From Didymodactylos carnosus (Eukaryota > Rotifera > Eurotatoria > Philodinida > Philodinidae): a stretch of DNA of 62,891 nucleotides. How positions within the stretch are numbered: the first letter of the stretch is position 1; every line of letters starts with the position of its first letter. The notes beneath the pieces are model-generated. The model had not been told where the DNA came from. It saw nothing but the letters and a program-made list of their open reading frames with translations, and did no database searches. The position numbers were made by a program, and so were the translations under genes. Where the stretch lies: contig CAJNOQ010000212.1 of assembly GCA_905250885.1 (NCBI GenBank), forward strand, positions 1 to 62,891, written 5' to 3'. Shown here piece by piece: positions 22,508-40,200 of the stretch.

Positions 22508-24929
22508 ATGAGTAATTCATGGAAAACAACTCCAACATCAACGACTTCTTCACCATCAAATTCTATCCATAGTCAGATAAAAACTGATACATCATCAAGT
22601 CTTTACAAAATAGAACATCAGACTATCATTCATCGATGGTTTTTACCTGATATACGGGCATTGTATGACAAACCTAGAGGCCAATACCTGCAATCAAGTA
22701 CATTTGGATGCACGGGAGAAGATGGGCCCATCGAATGGGCAATTAGATTTTATCCTATTTATACGTTAAAAAAACATCATCAACATCGATCTGAACATCC
22801 AAAAACATTGTCAAATACTGATAAAAATAATAATGTATCGAGTTCTAGAAATAGACAACAGCAGGAGAATTTGATTTATGTTAAGAATAATGCAGATTCT
22901 AGACCATATTTTAATCGAAATCATTCTAATCGACATCGACTAACACTGAGCGAAAAACCAACGATAGATAACAAACGATCTATGTTGGATAATAGTATTC
23001 GAAAATGTTTAACCCATTTACCATTCAAACGTCAACTGTCATCTGAAACATGTTTATTCAGGCCTATTATTGCCGGCAATAGAAAACAGAGTTCAAATTT
23101 CATTCAATATACGTTCTCTCCTCTCTATCGGTATATATCGGATATTTTACAACAGCATGATGTATCAGTATTTCATAATAATAATGCACTGAGTGAAGGA
23201 GCACCATCCAAGACATTGTCATCATCAATACTTAATAACACAATTGGAATAGATGGTGAACCAACATCTTCTACTTTATGTCATTCAAACGGAGTCTTAC
23301 TCAATGTTCTTCAACGTATTATGAATTCTAATCAAAATAAATTTCCCGTTAACACAGCAGCATCTCAGGATAAATTTCATTTAGATCAATTATTTCAGCT
23401 TATTCTATCGTCATCAGAGAATACAAATCTCGTTCAAATAGCCAACAATAATGATAATTATCAGCAACATGAACAAAAGAGTGGTAGCAAAACAATTAAC
23501 GAAATCACTCATCATCAGCCATCACGTCAAAGAACAAATATACTCAATCCTCATACTCTAAAACAGTTACCAGGTGGTTCAGTTTCATCGGCATCGGATA
23601 ATTCGTCAATTGATGAGCTCTGTACATTTGAAATTATGTGTGTAAATGACTCTAGTCAAACATTATTTGAAACAATTTATCAAGGTAAAAATTTTGTTGA
23701 TCTAAAACGAAATTCAATCCAATAATTCTTCTCTTTTTAGTCTTCTCTGTTAGTGATGATGGATATTTAAGTTTGCTACTCATGGAAGGACGACAACAAG
23801 TTCACTTTGAGCGAGCACTTATTCATATACCAAGAGACACAGTGTTTTCTGTTGATTCAAATAATATCTTATTTTCTGTTAAATTAATTGTTTATGAGTG
23901 GTCGACAACTGTTGATCATTGGCAATTAAATCAGCAGGAACCACTAGCTTCATGTCCATATCATTCAAAACTTTTACAAGATAGCATCGTCGATGATGAA
24001 CTAAAAAATATTGCTAATATTGAACATTTATCTACGAACGTTCATTCACATCCAATACAATTCCATGCAAAGAATAATTCACCATTTAACAACTCTAAAC
24101 ATCAACAGTTGACGGGACTTGTTCAACTATACAGAAGTATGGGTAGAACGATTCATCATGATGATTTTGTCGAAGCAGAAACACGAACAAAGCGTTCATC
24201 ATCAAACGATGATTGTTGCATTAATAACGATGCTAAACGACGATGTCCTGAGCCGGGTTCAGGTGAAGCCTTTTGGTTTATGTGTCAAAGAAATTTATTT
24301 ACAGATATCAGTATAAGAGCGTCATGTGGTAGACTGTTTCATGCTCATCGTATTATTTTATATAGTTCATGTGAAAAACTAGCTGAAATTATTGGAAACG
24401 ATAACCATGATATGTTAGTAATTGAAATACAAAATCTTAATGGTGTTTTATTAGAAAAAGTACTGAAGTTTATCTATACTGGAAAAGTAGAAATTTTTAT
24501 TGGTGGATTTAATCTTGACGAAGCTAACCAATTGATTATTGCTGCGGATGCTTTCAATTTAGTGACAATGAAAAGTATCATTTCAAAACGTTGTATGAAT
24601 CATATTACACAACGTAATTGTCTCGAATTACTTCAATTAGCCGATAATAAAAATATGAAATCATTGAAAGGACGTGTATTGGGTTTTCTGTGCAATCAAT
24701 TTCCACAGGTTCATACATTCTTCTAAATATTGCTCTTTACAAAACAATTTATATTATTTAAATAGTTGATCATTTCTCTTTCATTTTGTAGATCTTCAAT
24801 TCAATGATATGGAAAAATTTTCGTGAGACCAATCCAATTTTGATTGAAGATGCATTTACCTCTCTTATCCGATTAACGAGACTTCAAAATTCTATTATTA
24901 AACGTTTACAAGAAGAATGCAAAAGTTAA
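22508..24929 (+). CDS. MATH-BTB protein with a large insertion in the MATH domain
   Basis: Predicted exons are 22508-23684, 23741-24708 and 24792-24929, giving 760 aa. Residues about 32-85 (HRWFLPDIRALYDKPRGQYL, STFGC, EWAIRFYPI) match the start of a TRAF/MATH fold. Residues about 370-455 (FEIMCVND, VFSVSDDGYLSLLLM, and a strand ending VKLIVYEW) match its end. Between them sit about 280 Asn/Ser/His-rich residues. A BTB/POZ domain at about 567-670 contains NLFTDISIRASCGRLFHAHR and VLKFIYTGKVEI. A BACK-like helical tail follows. SPOP-type MATH-BTB proteins recruit substrates to cullin-3 ubiquitin ligases, so the same role is plausible here. The first in-frame ATG is 22508; the frame is open back to 22481 without an ATG. 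Its 3' end faces the next gene 215 bp away. Confidence 0.75.
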
Positions 24930-25108
24930 ACAGATGTACACCATTTCAAGGTTATCTTTTATTCTTCGCTCATTGTTATTTTATTTCATGTTTTTTTTAA
25001 ATATATTTTGTATTTTCTTACCTGATTATGGTTTTATTTATTCAAAACATTTTTTTGTCTTATCTCAATAAGACTTTATATTTTTCTTAGATTTTCAATT
25101 CTAGCTTG

Positions 25109-25114
25109 AATAAA
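25109..25114 (+). terminator. Polyadenylation signal AATAAA for the MATH-BTB gene
   Basis: AATAAA lies 180 bp after the stop codon. The convergent gene has its own minus-strand signal further left (TTTATT on the plus strand at 25033-25038), so the two 3' UTRs would overlap. Confidence 0.5.
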
Positions 25115-25143
25115 TGGATTTAATATAAAATAAACAAAGTACA

Positions 25144-25902
25144 TTATGTTTCAATATCATTAAAATAACCGATTAGTTCTTTTCCATAACGTAATCTTAA
25201 TGTTCCTTCTAAGGTTAGTATAATATTTGTTTCAGTTAGAGTTAGTGATTGATGTAAGAGTGTATTTGAAAAAAGTAAATGTAATGGTACATTTAAAGTT
25301 TCGGAATGATTAAGCCAATTTTTTATCTGTATACGCACTGATCCAGATAATAAAATTTGTTGTGTAAAATTTGCTTCTAATGCTTGATAATTAACTTTTG
25401 CAATTAATTCTGTTGTTTTTCGTGGTGGTACAGTTATTCGAGAGCCAACACTCCACAATTGATCACATATAAAAAGTTGATCAATACCACATTGTACATT
25501 AAAAATATCTGGTAATGGAATAAGTTCATTTAAATAAAATTTCTTTTCAGATGAAAATAATGATTTTGAACTAAAACCACTAGTCCAATATAATCTACAT
25601 TGAACTTTTGTTCGTTTTTCATTATCATCAATAGATTTAATAAGATCTTTATCTGTATCATTTTTCACTTGTACTCGTAATAATTCTTCATCATTATTAT
25701 AATTTGAATCAGTATCAACAAATATACGTTGTATTTTAATTGATGATACGGTTACTTTAATATCAGAATGATCAATATCTTTTAAATCATGATTATATCG
25801 TAAACCAGGTATGATTGATTTTTTAACATGACGTTGAACATATTCATAACAAGTACGATTAAGAAATGAGTCAAAATCTGCCAATGCCTTAGTTGAATCC
25901 AT
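25144..25902 (-). CDS. Intronless protein resembling aerolysin/ETX-MTX2 family beta-pore-formers
   Basis: A single open frame of 252 aa starts ATGGATTCAACT, with stops upstream, and ends 215 bp from the convergent MATH-BTB stop. The middle to C-terminal half is beta-strand-like. A WSVGSRITVPPRKTTEL segment (about residues 150-166) is followed by a strand ending ILLSGSVRIQ. This resembles the VPP-plus-strand signature seen after the membrane-insertion loop in ETX/MTX2 and aerolysin-like proteins. No signal peptide is visible, so it would be cytosolic unless an upstream exon exists. Animal genomes carry such genes as endogenous defence or digestive proteins; here the function is unknown. Lack of introns among intron-rich neighbours could mean retroposition or horizontal acquisition, but composition is like the neighbours. 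Confidence 0.45.
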   Translation of the reverse strand: MDSTKALADFDSFLNRTCYEYVQRHVKKSIIPGLRYNHDLKDIDHSDIKVTVSSIKIQRIFVDTDSNYNNDEELLRVQVKNDTDKDLIKSIDDNEKRTKVQCRLYWTSGFSSKSLFSSEKKFYLNELIPLPDIFNVQCGIDQLFICDQLWSVGSRITVPPRKTTELIAKVNYQALEANFTQQILLSGSVRIQIKNWLNHSETLNVPLHLLFSNTLLHQSLTLTETNIILTLEGTLRLRYGKELIGYFNDIET

Positions 25903-26989
25903 ATGTGTAACTTTATCTAAATAATATTAAAAAAAATAACTTTTAATTTATTGAAAATTGGTACTTTTTTAATGATAAAATATTTTATTAATATTGAAAG
26001 TTTTTTATTTCAAATAATGTGAAGTATATTTATAAATTTTATTGTAAATAAGATAAAAAAAACCCCTAAAAAAGTGACATTCAATCTCTGGTTTTACCAA
26101 CATTATTTATCTTCATTTGAGTTATTCATTCTTTACGAATATTTCACAACTTTATTGACAATACGTGTCAGTGATCAAGTTATTACGTATAATTGAAGAA
26201 AGAAGTGGAAATAACTTTTTTTTCTTCCTGGTTGAGACATACAAATGTATACAAAATAAAAATTATTACTATAGACATATATTCTGTACATTTTTTTCTT
26301 CTTTTTTTTTCCTCTTTTTCTTTCAACAAATATTATAGCCAACAAATAAATAAATAAATGTTGAATTAAATGATTTGAGTTTTGATGATAATATCTCTAA
26401 AAACAACTGTACACCATTCTCAAGAATATTTATTTAGGAAAGAATTCTCTATAAATAAAAAAAAAAAAAGAAAAAAACGTTTATGAACAATAGAAAGAAA
26501 AAAAAAACAGATGACAAATGAAAAAACACACACACATAGAGAAATTTCGTCATCTAATTTTCAAAAACAACATTTAGGAGATTAATCATTTGGAAACATA
26601 TTAATCGTTGGAAAAAAAAAATAGGATACATTCAAACGTCGAACAAAGAATATGTTTTGGGAACGACTTTAATTAGAAGAAATAGGCGAATAAATTTTAT
26701 TTTTAAATAAAAAAATACTGCAAATGAGATCAAGTTTTAGTATTGTCAAAACTTGAATTCAATCGATTTAAGATGAATAAATACAAAAAAACAAAAACAA
26801 AAAAAAGAGATGATTTTTTTTTCATAATTTTTTTCTCTCTCTCTTCTCTTACATTAGAATATCAATACTTTTTTAATAACTACAATTAACACTCGTATTA
26901 GATTTGACTTTGACTGTCAGTATAAATGAACACTAAATAATACTTATTATCAAAAATATGCAATATATATGGAAAGAAGGTAATTAATT
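25903..26989. other. Short AT-rich intergenic spacer
   Basis: Holds the upstream region of the pore-former-like gene and the 3' UTR of NR4A, both on the minus strand. Homopolymer A and T runs dominate. No RNA gene or ORF of note. Confidence 0.4.
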
Positions 26990-31290
<4,301 letters not shown>

Positions 31291-34200
31291 CCGAACACTA
31301 AAATGAACACATTACAGCAGTGAGAAACAAGTTATTTTTCAAAGATATTAGTTAATTGTTTGAAGTAGATTCAAGAGGATACACCTGAACCGCGCTCATC
31401 CTCAATAATTTCATCATTTTTTATGACTTAGACGTCCATTAAATCAATGTAGGGAGATAAGTCGTTTTTGCTGCAATCGCTAATAGGTACGGGAGAGAAG
31501 ATATTTTCAAACAACATATTAGTAGTGAGAATGGAGAAGTAATGGCAATCTATACATAGAGAATAATTGTTCATGGTAGTAGTTGATTAAATTCCGTTAA
31601 TCTGTGATATACTAACTAACTCTGATGATGATGAGGTTAATTAGGATATAATTACTAAGCTTGATGTATACAATAAAAGTCGACATATGTTTTCCTTTTG
31701 TAAAAATACTACTGTTCATTAAAACAATTGTTTCCAGATTTATTCATCAGTAAGGATGAGATTTCCAATAAAAAATAATATTATGCCTTTTCTTTTTCGT
31801 CTTTTATATAGTCGAACACATCCTTTAGCAATCAAGAACGATGTTATACACATCTCAGTATACTTGTAGTTATCAGTGCGGTTACTTTGATTAGGCAGTT
31901 TCAATTACAATCATCTACATTATCTATCCATATTTACTATCCTATTTTCTTTTCTTTACTTTTATATGTCGAATAAGACAAAGAAACACAACTCATATGG
32001 ACGTAAAAATTGACTACAATGAACACCAAATTTCCTGTGGAATCTATGCAGGTTTTTTTGACAAAATAAAATATTTTCGAGCACGTAACGATCTACTTCA
32101 AAGCATTAGAAACGGATATGTAACGAGAGATTTTATCAAAAAAGACTGTTTATTTTATATTTATGATAAATAAAATATGTAAACATAGCCAATATCCTAA
32201 AGTACAAACGTTTATAGTCATCATTATTTTTGTTCTCTCATAAGACGATGTGAGACTGATACTATCAAACACCTAATTTTAGACTCTTTTTTTTACAAAA
32301 ATTAAGATTTTAAACGTAAAAATATAGCGGAAAAAATTTCTTGTTTTTTTCAAAATTAAATTAAAAATTAATCGTTTTCTAGTCGAAGCGTTTTATTACA
32401 TATCAGTACACATATTTTTTCGTTTATCCTCGTGCTGTAATCGTATTAAAATGATAGTCTATCTGTCAACAGAACACGATGATGAAACACATTCTACAAT
32501 ATGATGAGAGATTGAAAAAGACAAAAAGAAGCTAATAAGTGATTAATGATGACCACTTTTTCAGTGTCAAAATGAAAGAATCATTGTTATCTAGATTCCC
32601 CACATCATGTAATATTATTAACGACGATTATTAGCCAGTTATAATCGTTTATGTCGTTTTTTCTTTAAGTAGTAATTCATCATAGAGATAGACAGATGAC
32701 AAGTTTTTCTTTCAATGTTATCTTTAAACATATAGATAGAATTGGACAAAAAGAGAGAGTAAGAGACACTAAAACCGCATCGCAGACATATAGTATTCAC
32801 CAAAAAAAAAAAATTGTGTTTTTCTTACTTGTCACACGAACAAAAAAGAATCTCGAACACTTAGAAAAACTGAACGTTTAAATAGATGGTGAAACTTTCG
32901 GTAGGACAACTTGATATTCTTATTGAGACATAAAGATAGTATTAATGACTACACGGCTTATTATGTATTGAAATGTTTTCAATTTGTACAATATGGTCTT
33001 AAATAAGTGTTATTTTTTCTAATTATTTTATCGTGTATAGATCAAAGGCATGCGTTCGCAAATAAATGGTGGAGCACTTGAACATAATTATACATCAATC
33101 ACAAATTTACACTAACTCTCAAAATACGAAAAAAAACAGAGAGATTAATTATACATTTGTTCAACATTTGTAGAAATAAAATCATTTTTACTAGTCTATT
33201 CATATTGATTACTAAAAAAACTTCAGCGACACTTTAAATATTTAATCATATTTCAAATTTCGTTTATGTGATGATATCATCACATGATCAATATTTTCTT
33301 CTTCTATTAGTCATGTGACAAAAGTTTCTATTTCTATTTTTAAAATAAATATTATTTATCAAACTAAAATTGAAATAGTCCTATGATGATTGAGAAAACA
33401 AAAATGATATCATTTCCTATAATTTAATAACTTCCTTTTTCGTTTGAAAAGTGATGTGTCTATCAATTTTTTGTTTTTTTCCATGTAGGAAAATATTTTT
33501 TTTTTTAAACAATCAAAGACTGTGGATACTGTAGATGACAAAAAATAAAAAATATACAGATATATATCTGTACATATCTTTCTTTCTCGATTCGTACACG
33601 GATATGTACTAATGTCCATTGAGAAGTTAAACATAACTAACCTTTGTTGAGAGTGAAGTCGAAAATGGCATAAAAAAGAATGTTTAACATTTTAGAAATA
33701 ACGCGACCTTTGTCATCACACGAGGCAATATTCATTGATAATACATTGACTTTTCGCTTCTAAATATCAGAGACTGGCGCTTGAAAAGTTCAACTTAGAG
33801 AGGAGAAGATGTGTGTATAATATAAACGTTTTTAGGATATAACTCCCTTTTTTTTTTTTCATTCATTCATATATGTATGTATAGATGTAGATATATTATG
33901 AATATGAAAAAAAAAAATTGTTGTTTAGTGAGGATAAATGTCTTCTACAATGAGTAGATCTATCTCCACTAAACTTTTCATAAGAAAAAGGTTGTTGTCT
34001 CCTATTTAAACAAAAAATATGAGCAACTATTTCTTTATTTAGTACAGTTGTACACACGATACACACAAATATTTCTCGAAGAAATGAAACGTAAAGTCAT
34101 TTATATTCAGTTAACAAAAACTGGTAAGTTATTTATTAAATCTTTTTCTTATATAAGATTTTTTTTAAAACAATAGTTATTTTCTAAGATAGAGATATGG

Positions 34201-37200
34201 TATACGTTTTCTAACGATTTATGAATCGTTCTAATCCAATTACAAAAAAAAATTCTCAGAACGTTCAATATCTATTTACTATAAGATGTACTATTCAATT
34301 ATTTGTAATGTCAAAGTTTCGATTACTATACGCACGTATATAATCAAATAGTCTATCTACCATACATATTATTATATGAAGATCAATTTAATTCTTCACA
34401 GAATTTATCGTTCATATTTTATTATATTATCATATTCTTATCTCAATACGTGATCAATTTATTCGATATATATTTTTTTAATATTTTTATTATTCAATTT
34501 TATCGTTATAAACGCAATGAAAAACAACAAATAAAAATATTAATGTAACTGTTTTCTTTTTTTTATCATCGTTAATAATCGTCATTGAGCGTTCACAGAT
34601 CTTCGTCTATCAACTAATTTCTTGTTATCTCCTATTTATTGAAGTTTTCCTTTATTTATGACAATTTTTAATAAGTCAAAGAGTAAGTAAAAGAGAGTAA
34701 AATTTAAAGAACATAGACAAATCTTGTTTTTGACTATATCACACGAGTTTTCTTACGTGAAGTTTGATTTTACCGCCCCTATTTCATTTCATGGGTGTGC
34801 TTGACGTGGATTAAAATAAAAAGTTTTATTTACTTGAAGATTATGAATCCCATAAACAAAATGTCAAGGTGTCATGAAAATTGAATTGAAAAAAAAAAAG
34901 AAGAAAACTAAAGCCTCTTTATGGTAATCTTATTTTGTTCTCTGCTATATAATTCAGACTTTTTAACTCAATAAAAATAGAGTTACTTTATTCTTGATGC
35001 ACTATGAACCGAATGTATGAGTACATTCGACTTTCTTACATAACATTTGATGTGAGCGAGAGTGAGCAAACATATTATTTTTAGCTAAAGACTAAATGTT
35101 CATTTTTTTCGCATGTTCTCCCAAAATGAAAATAAAGGATTAAACATAATATACTTAATGAAATTTTGCTTATATGATAAAAGTTAAGGAAAAGAGTTTT
35201 ATGTTTCAAATGGAATACACGTAATTAAATATGGTATACTTCTTTTCTACTTTTACAATAGATTCAGATTTCTCATTTTTAGACGATCATTTAAAAATAA
35301 TTTATATAAGTTCGAAAGTTGGTTATAAAAAAAAAAAGAATGAATTTATGCTCTTTCTCAAGTATTTGAACTATTATCTCAATAGTTTTAGTTATTGAAG
35401 TTGAACTTCTCAGTATACATACATCTATATTTGTCCTTTAGACTTCATACACATGTACAACAAACAAAAGCTGGGAAGTTCATCCCATGAATTTCTAATA
35501 AATGTCACTATTTCTTCTCTCTAGAATGTCATTATCATCTTTTTGTTGTTTCTCTAATTTATTTTTTTTTTTCAAATATCCCTACTAAAAATATAAAAAA
35601 TCAAAAAATCAATCATACAAGCAAATGACGAACAAACTGTTCTAAAAAATTTCTTTTATCACTACCATCACCACAGGTATTGTGTCATACATCTAATGAG
35701 TGAGTGAATGTTTTGTTCACTTACCGATATGATGATATGTATTAGAAGCTCTGCTGGTGTAAATATACTGAAAATACCATTAAAAAAAAGGTCAAAAACA
35801 ATTTGATTGATAAAAAAAAAAGACGAGAGGAATTCAACAGGTTCTTCCCTTTTGTTATTTCTCTCTTTTTCTCTGCACCCAATAAAAAACGAAGGAATAA
35901 ACGTCGATTATACAGTGATGCAAAAAAAAAAAAAATAATATCATGAGCGAGACCAAAATACTATTTTTAAATATGAAGAAGAGAGAACGGAAAAATTTCT
36001 CTCTTACACAATAAACAGGTATATACGCTCATTTTTTTTATCAAGATTTTGTTATTTTTCCAATAATGTGATTCTTCTTCTCTTTTTCTCTTTTCTTTTT
36101 TCACCATCACACACATCACAAATATATGTGAATACGTTATCCAATAAGAATAAATGCATCATTTTTCAAAATCAGCCAATAGAACTGACTATGATATGAA
36201 AAAAGTGGAATAAGATACTTTCTAACACTTTTATGTGGTCTATTGATCAGTTATTATTACATTATACAATATATAAAGAAAAAAAAAATTGACAAACAAC
36301 TATGAAGTTACTTTTTCATTTCTTTTAATACTCAAAAATTTTAATCGATTCTCCAAATAATCGTATGTCAGAAATTGTTTTTAAAATGCTGACATTTGTA
36401 AGCTCTTATTTATATAGAAAAAAACATGGCAAAATAGAAGACAAAATCTCTCATCGTTTTAAAAATATCAAATACTTATTTGTATTGCACTATCACTTTG
36501 TGTGATAAGATTAAGTTGATACACACAATAGAGTAAAAAAACATTTAGAAATAATGTATGAATGCGTTTCAGGATTTGTTCTCACATCGAAGTAGAAAAT
36601 CATTCTTAGAATATGTTTTGAAATAATCAAGTTATAATAATATTCCAGTAAACTATGTGGATGAGCTATTACATTGTATTATAATCTATAGCGAACGTGA
36701 TAGATTGTAATTATCAAATCTATGAGTATAATTTTGGAGTAGGATCATGTAATATGTTCAATAAATCAGCCTATGAAATGTTGCTTCTGTTTTTAAACTA
36801 CTACAGAGTTAGTAAGATTTAAAATATTTTGCTCAAAATTTTTTTTATAGAATATCTTACTTGTATTTTGATCACATCCTCAATTTCTTTTTTTATAGTT
36901 GCGCGTGTAACATATACAAAAAGAAGTTTACTAAATCCTTGTCTCACTTACTTTCACTCATCTGTTTGTTTTGATCTGTATTACAGTCAACCTAAATTCT
37001 TTTTTTCTTTCTTTTTTTACTTCTACATAGTTTAGTTTACCTACTCATTCTTATTCTCATTCTTTCTTGTGTATAGAAGAAGATTAACGTACAAAGTCTT
37101 TCTTTGCCAAAGTATGTGTGAGATACTCTTGCACTCAATGACTCTCTTTCGCTCTCTCTCTCTCTCTCTCAGTAGCTAACTATCATCAAAATTACTTTTC

Positions 37201-40200
37201 TTCTTTTTATTTTTTATTGTCAAATGTAAAAAATCCTCGTCAACTAATTACTTTTGTTGTTGTTGTTCACATCAGAATGAAGTAACGTGATAATCACCAA
37301 GTATATGCGATACGAAAAGTTCTAGACCAGCGTTGCCTTATTTAAACAAAAAAAAAAGAAAAATAGATATATTTCTTTACTTTTAGTTGTTCTATGTCAA
37401 CAAAACACTGTCTGTTCATCACAAGAAAATAAAATGAATGAGACAGACACACAAATATGTGCATAAAGTGTATAAATTGGGTTTTGTACATAATGACTTC
37501 ATATCTATCTACCTGAATGAGACAAGAGGAAATAAGTATAATGTGTTTATTTTTTCTATCTCACTATATATATATATATTTCAAATTGATTTGATGAGGA
37601 TATTGATCCACTTACCGACTATGATAAGAGTAAGAGGAAACTCGCCAATTTTTACTAGAATACATTTTATTTTGTTCAAATTATTTTGATGAACAATGTG
37701 GAAAATCTCATTGACATGTTAGAGTATTTGTTCGTTTTCTTTTTGTTTTTCTTTTGATAGTAGTATAGTATTTTTTTTTTTACCCTATACACATGGCAAG
37801 AAATAACTAATTTTATTAGAGTATACCGAGTAAAGATGATACTACTGCCAAAAAAATAAAAAATAAATATACAAGAAAGAAATCGATTCTCTGTTCTGTT
37901 TCTTGTTCTTAATTAACAAAATTAATGAGAAAATAATTAAAGTATTATAGCTAAAATGATTGGGATATTATATTATTAGTTTTTCTTCTTAACACTTCAT
38001 ATTTTGAGTGACATAAACAATTGGGCGATGATGCTTTCTTTTTCTCGTTTATAAACGACTCTTTTGTATATATATGCACAAAAAAGATATTAAAGAACGA
38101 GAGCATCATTTCTCCGAAAAATAAATCCACAAAATAATGTCTAATCACGCTCTTCCTTCTACTGTATATATTAGGTTTTAAAAAAAAATGTGGAAATTAT
38201 TTTGAGAAGACCTCTGTGATTGAAGTATATTTGTTTAGTGTGATTGGTAAAATCATGTGACAGTAGTTAAAATGTCAATAAAAAAAATGTTTAATTATGT
38301 GTAAGACAAGCGAAAAAGAGTAGATATCCGGATTCGACATAAATATAATTAAGTATGTATGATATATTATTATATGTTGAGACAAAAAAATTATCTCGTT
38401 TTTTATTTTTACGCGTGCTTTACATTCTTTTAATCAAAAGATCAAACGAGATCGGATATGAACTGATGGTGTAAAACTTTTTAACATTTTACCTTTCCTC
38501 GGACAGTAATAATGAAAAATATGTTTGATTTCATCAACGGTATCGTATTTCAATATTTTAATTTTTTTTTTTTTTTTTTTTTGATAAACATATGTGAGAA
38601 CGATAAAACTCTAACAAAAGATACAGTCAATTTACTAACAACGAATAGAATATATCTATTTTACACAAAAGTAATTAACGACACTCGCTTCTAATTTGTA
38701 AAACAAAAGTGTATCTTTTTCTATAACAAAACATCGATACAATTAAATTTACCAAATCTGAGAAACAAAATAGTACTTTTAGGCAAATACCTTTCACTTT
38801 CAATCATCAGAAGTTTAAGCAAAATTGATTTTCTTTATTTTTATTTTTGTTATTTGGATTAATTACAAAAAATAATGTGATTTTTAACGTAGAAGTTACA
38901 TAATCCTACACTGGATTTACTAGTCAACAAATTTATCTGCAAATTTTTGTCAATATCGTAACACAGTTTTTTCTTTTATCAATCGTTCTTCACACTATAT
39001 CAACGTTGATATTGAAAAATACAGTATATCTGCTAAAAGAGTTGAGTTTTTTGTCGTCCACTAAGTTTAACTGTGTAGTTGAGATGATGTTCGTTTATCA
39101 TTTAATGTACATCCCCATCTGACAAATAATGATTGATATAGACGTTCATTATTCATAAGATTGAACGTATTCTTGTTGAAAACTGCCGGTATTTTTGTGT
39201 AATTAATCAGTAATAATGAAGATGAAAAAAACGACAGGATGTTCGATATCATGTTTTTCTTAGAGAAAATTTCAAGCAGTAATCAGTGCCACTTGTGTAA
39301 ATGAGATCGAGAAAAAGAAGAATAAAAATAATAATAGATCATCTATTTCGATCAATGATTGCTTAAATTTGACAGCATGTCCATGTGTATACTACATATA
39401 ATACAAGTGTACAACAGATCATCACACATTTCTTTCTATTTGTAACCGTCATAGGTGCATCAACACGAAATTATGTTGATCAATATTGTGAACAAAACAG
39501 TTTTTTTTAAACATTTAGACATATCCATGACTCAAATCAAAAACTTATCAGCTAAAGATGATATACAAGAGACTCATCAGATTTCATGCACGAGCAAAAA
39601 ATATAAACAGATCACTATTTTTCTCTTTTCCCTTTATTCTTGCTCTTTTAAAGATGCTTAGAAATAACATTTCGATAATCGTGTAATACGAGAACATTTC
39701 GAAACATTTAATTTCTTTATCAAATACCGCGTAATGACTTGTGCAAGAAAAACAAATTGCCGTAATTATTATTTCTATTTATTTCTACATTTGTAAATTG
39801 CAATTATGTAATTCTTAATGAAGAGTATACGATTGAAGAGACGGTTCATGAAATTGCCAAGTTGATAAAGCTCAAATTTCTTTTTTCACTTTGAATTATG
39901 CAGTTCAAAGGCTAAACAATTTTTCAGCTTGAAATAAATCGTTCAGTTTAGATATTAATAAAATTTTGTATCTCACCAAAAGTTCCATTTTTGTGCATCA
40001 ATAGTAGTACTTTTTGAATATTCTCCAAAACCATCAAGTCATTAGAATTGGCAGAGGACTTTTGTGAAAGAAGAACATTTCTGGCTCAAAATCATATATA
40101 GCATCCTTATGAATAACTTTTTCAAATATGCACTTATTCAGATTATTCGGATCTAGATACATTTGAAAAATTTTGTTATAATCATTTTATATGCTAAATA

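Noticed and set aside
36480..36510. TATTGCACT, matching the start of the miR-92/25 family
   Set aside because: No opposing arm that would form a pre-miRNA hairpin lies within 80 bp on either side, so it is probably a chance match.
37153..37171. (CT)n tract and nearby (TA)n tracts
   Set aside because: Ordinary microsatellites of an AT-rich genome; no structure beyond simple repetition.
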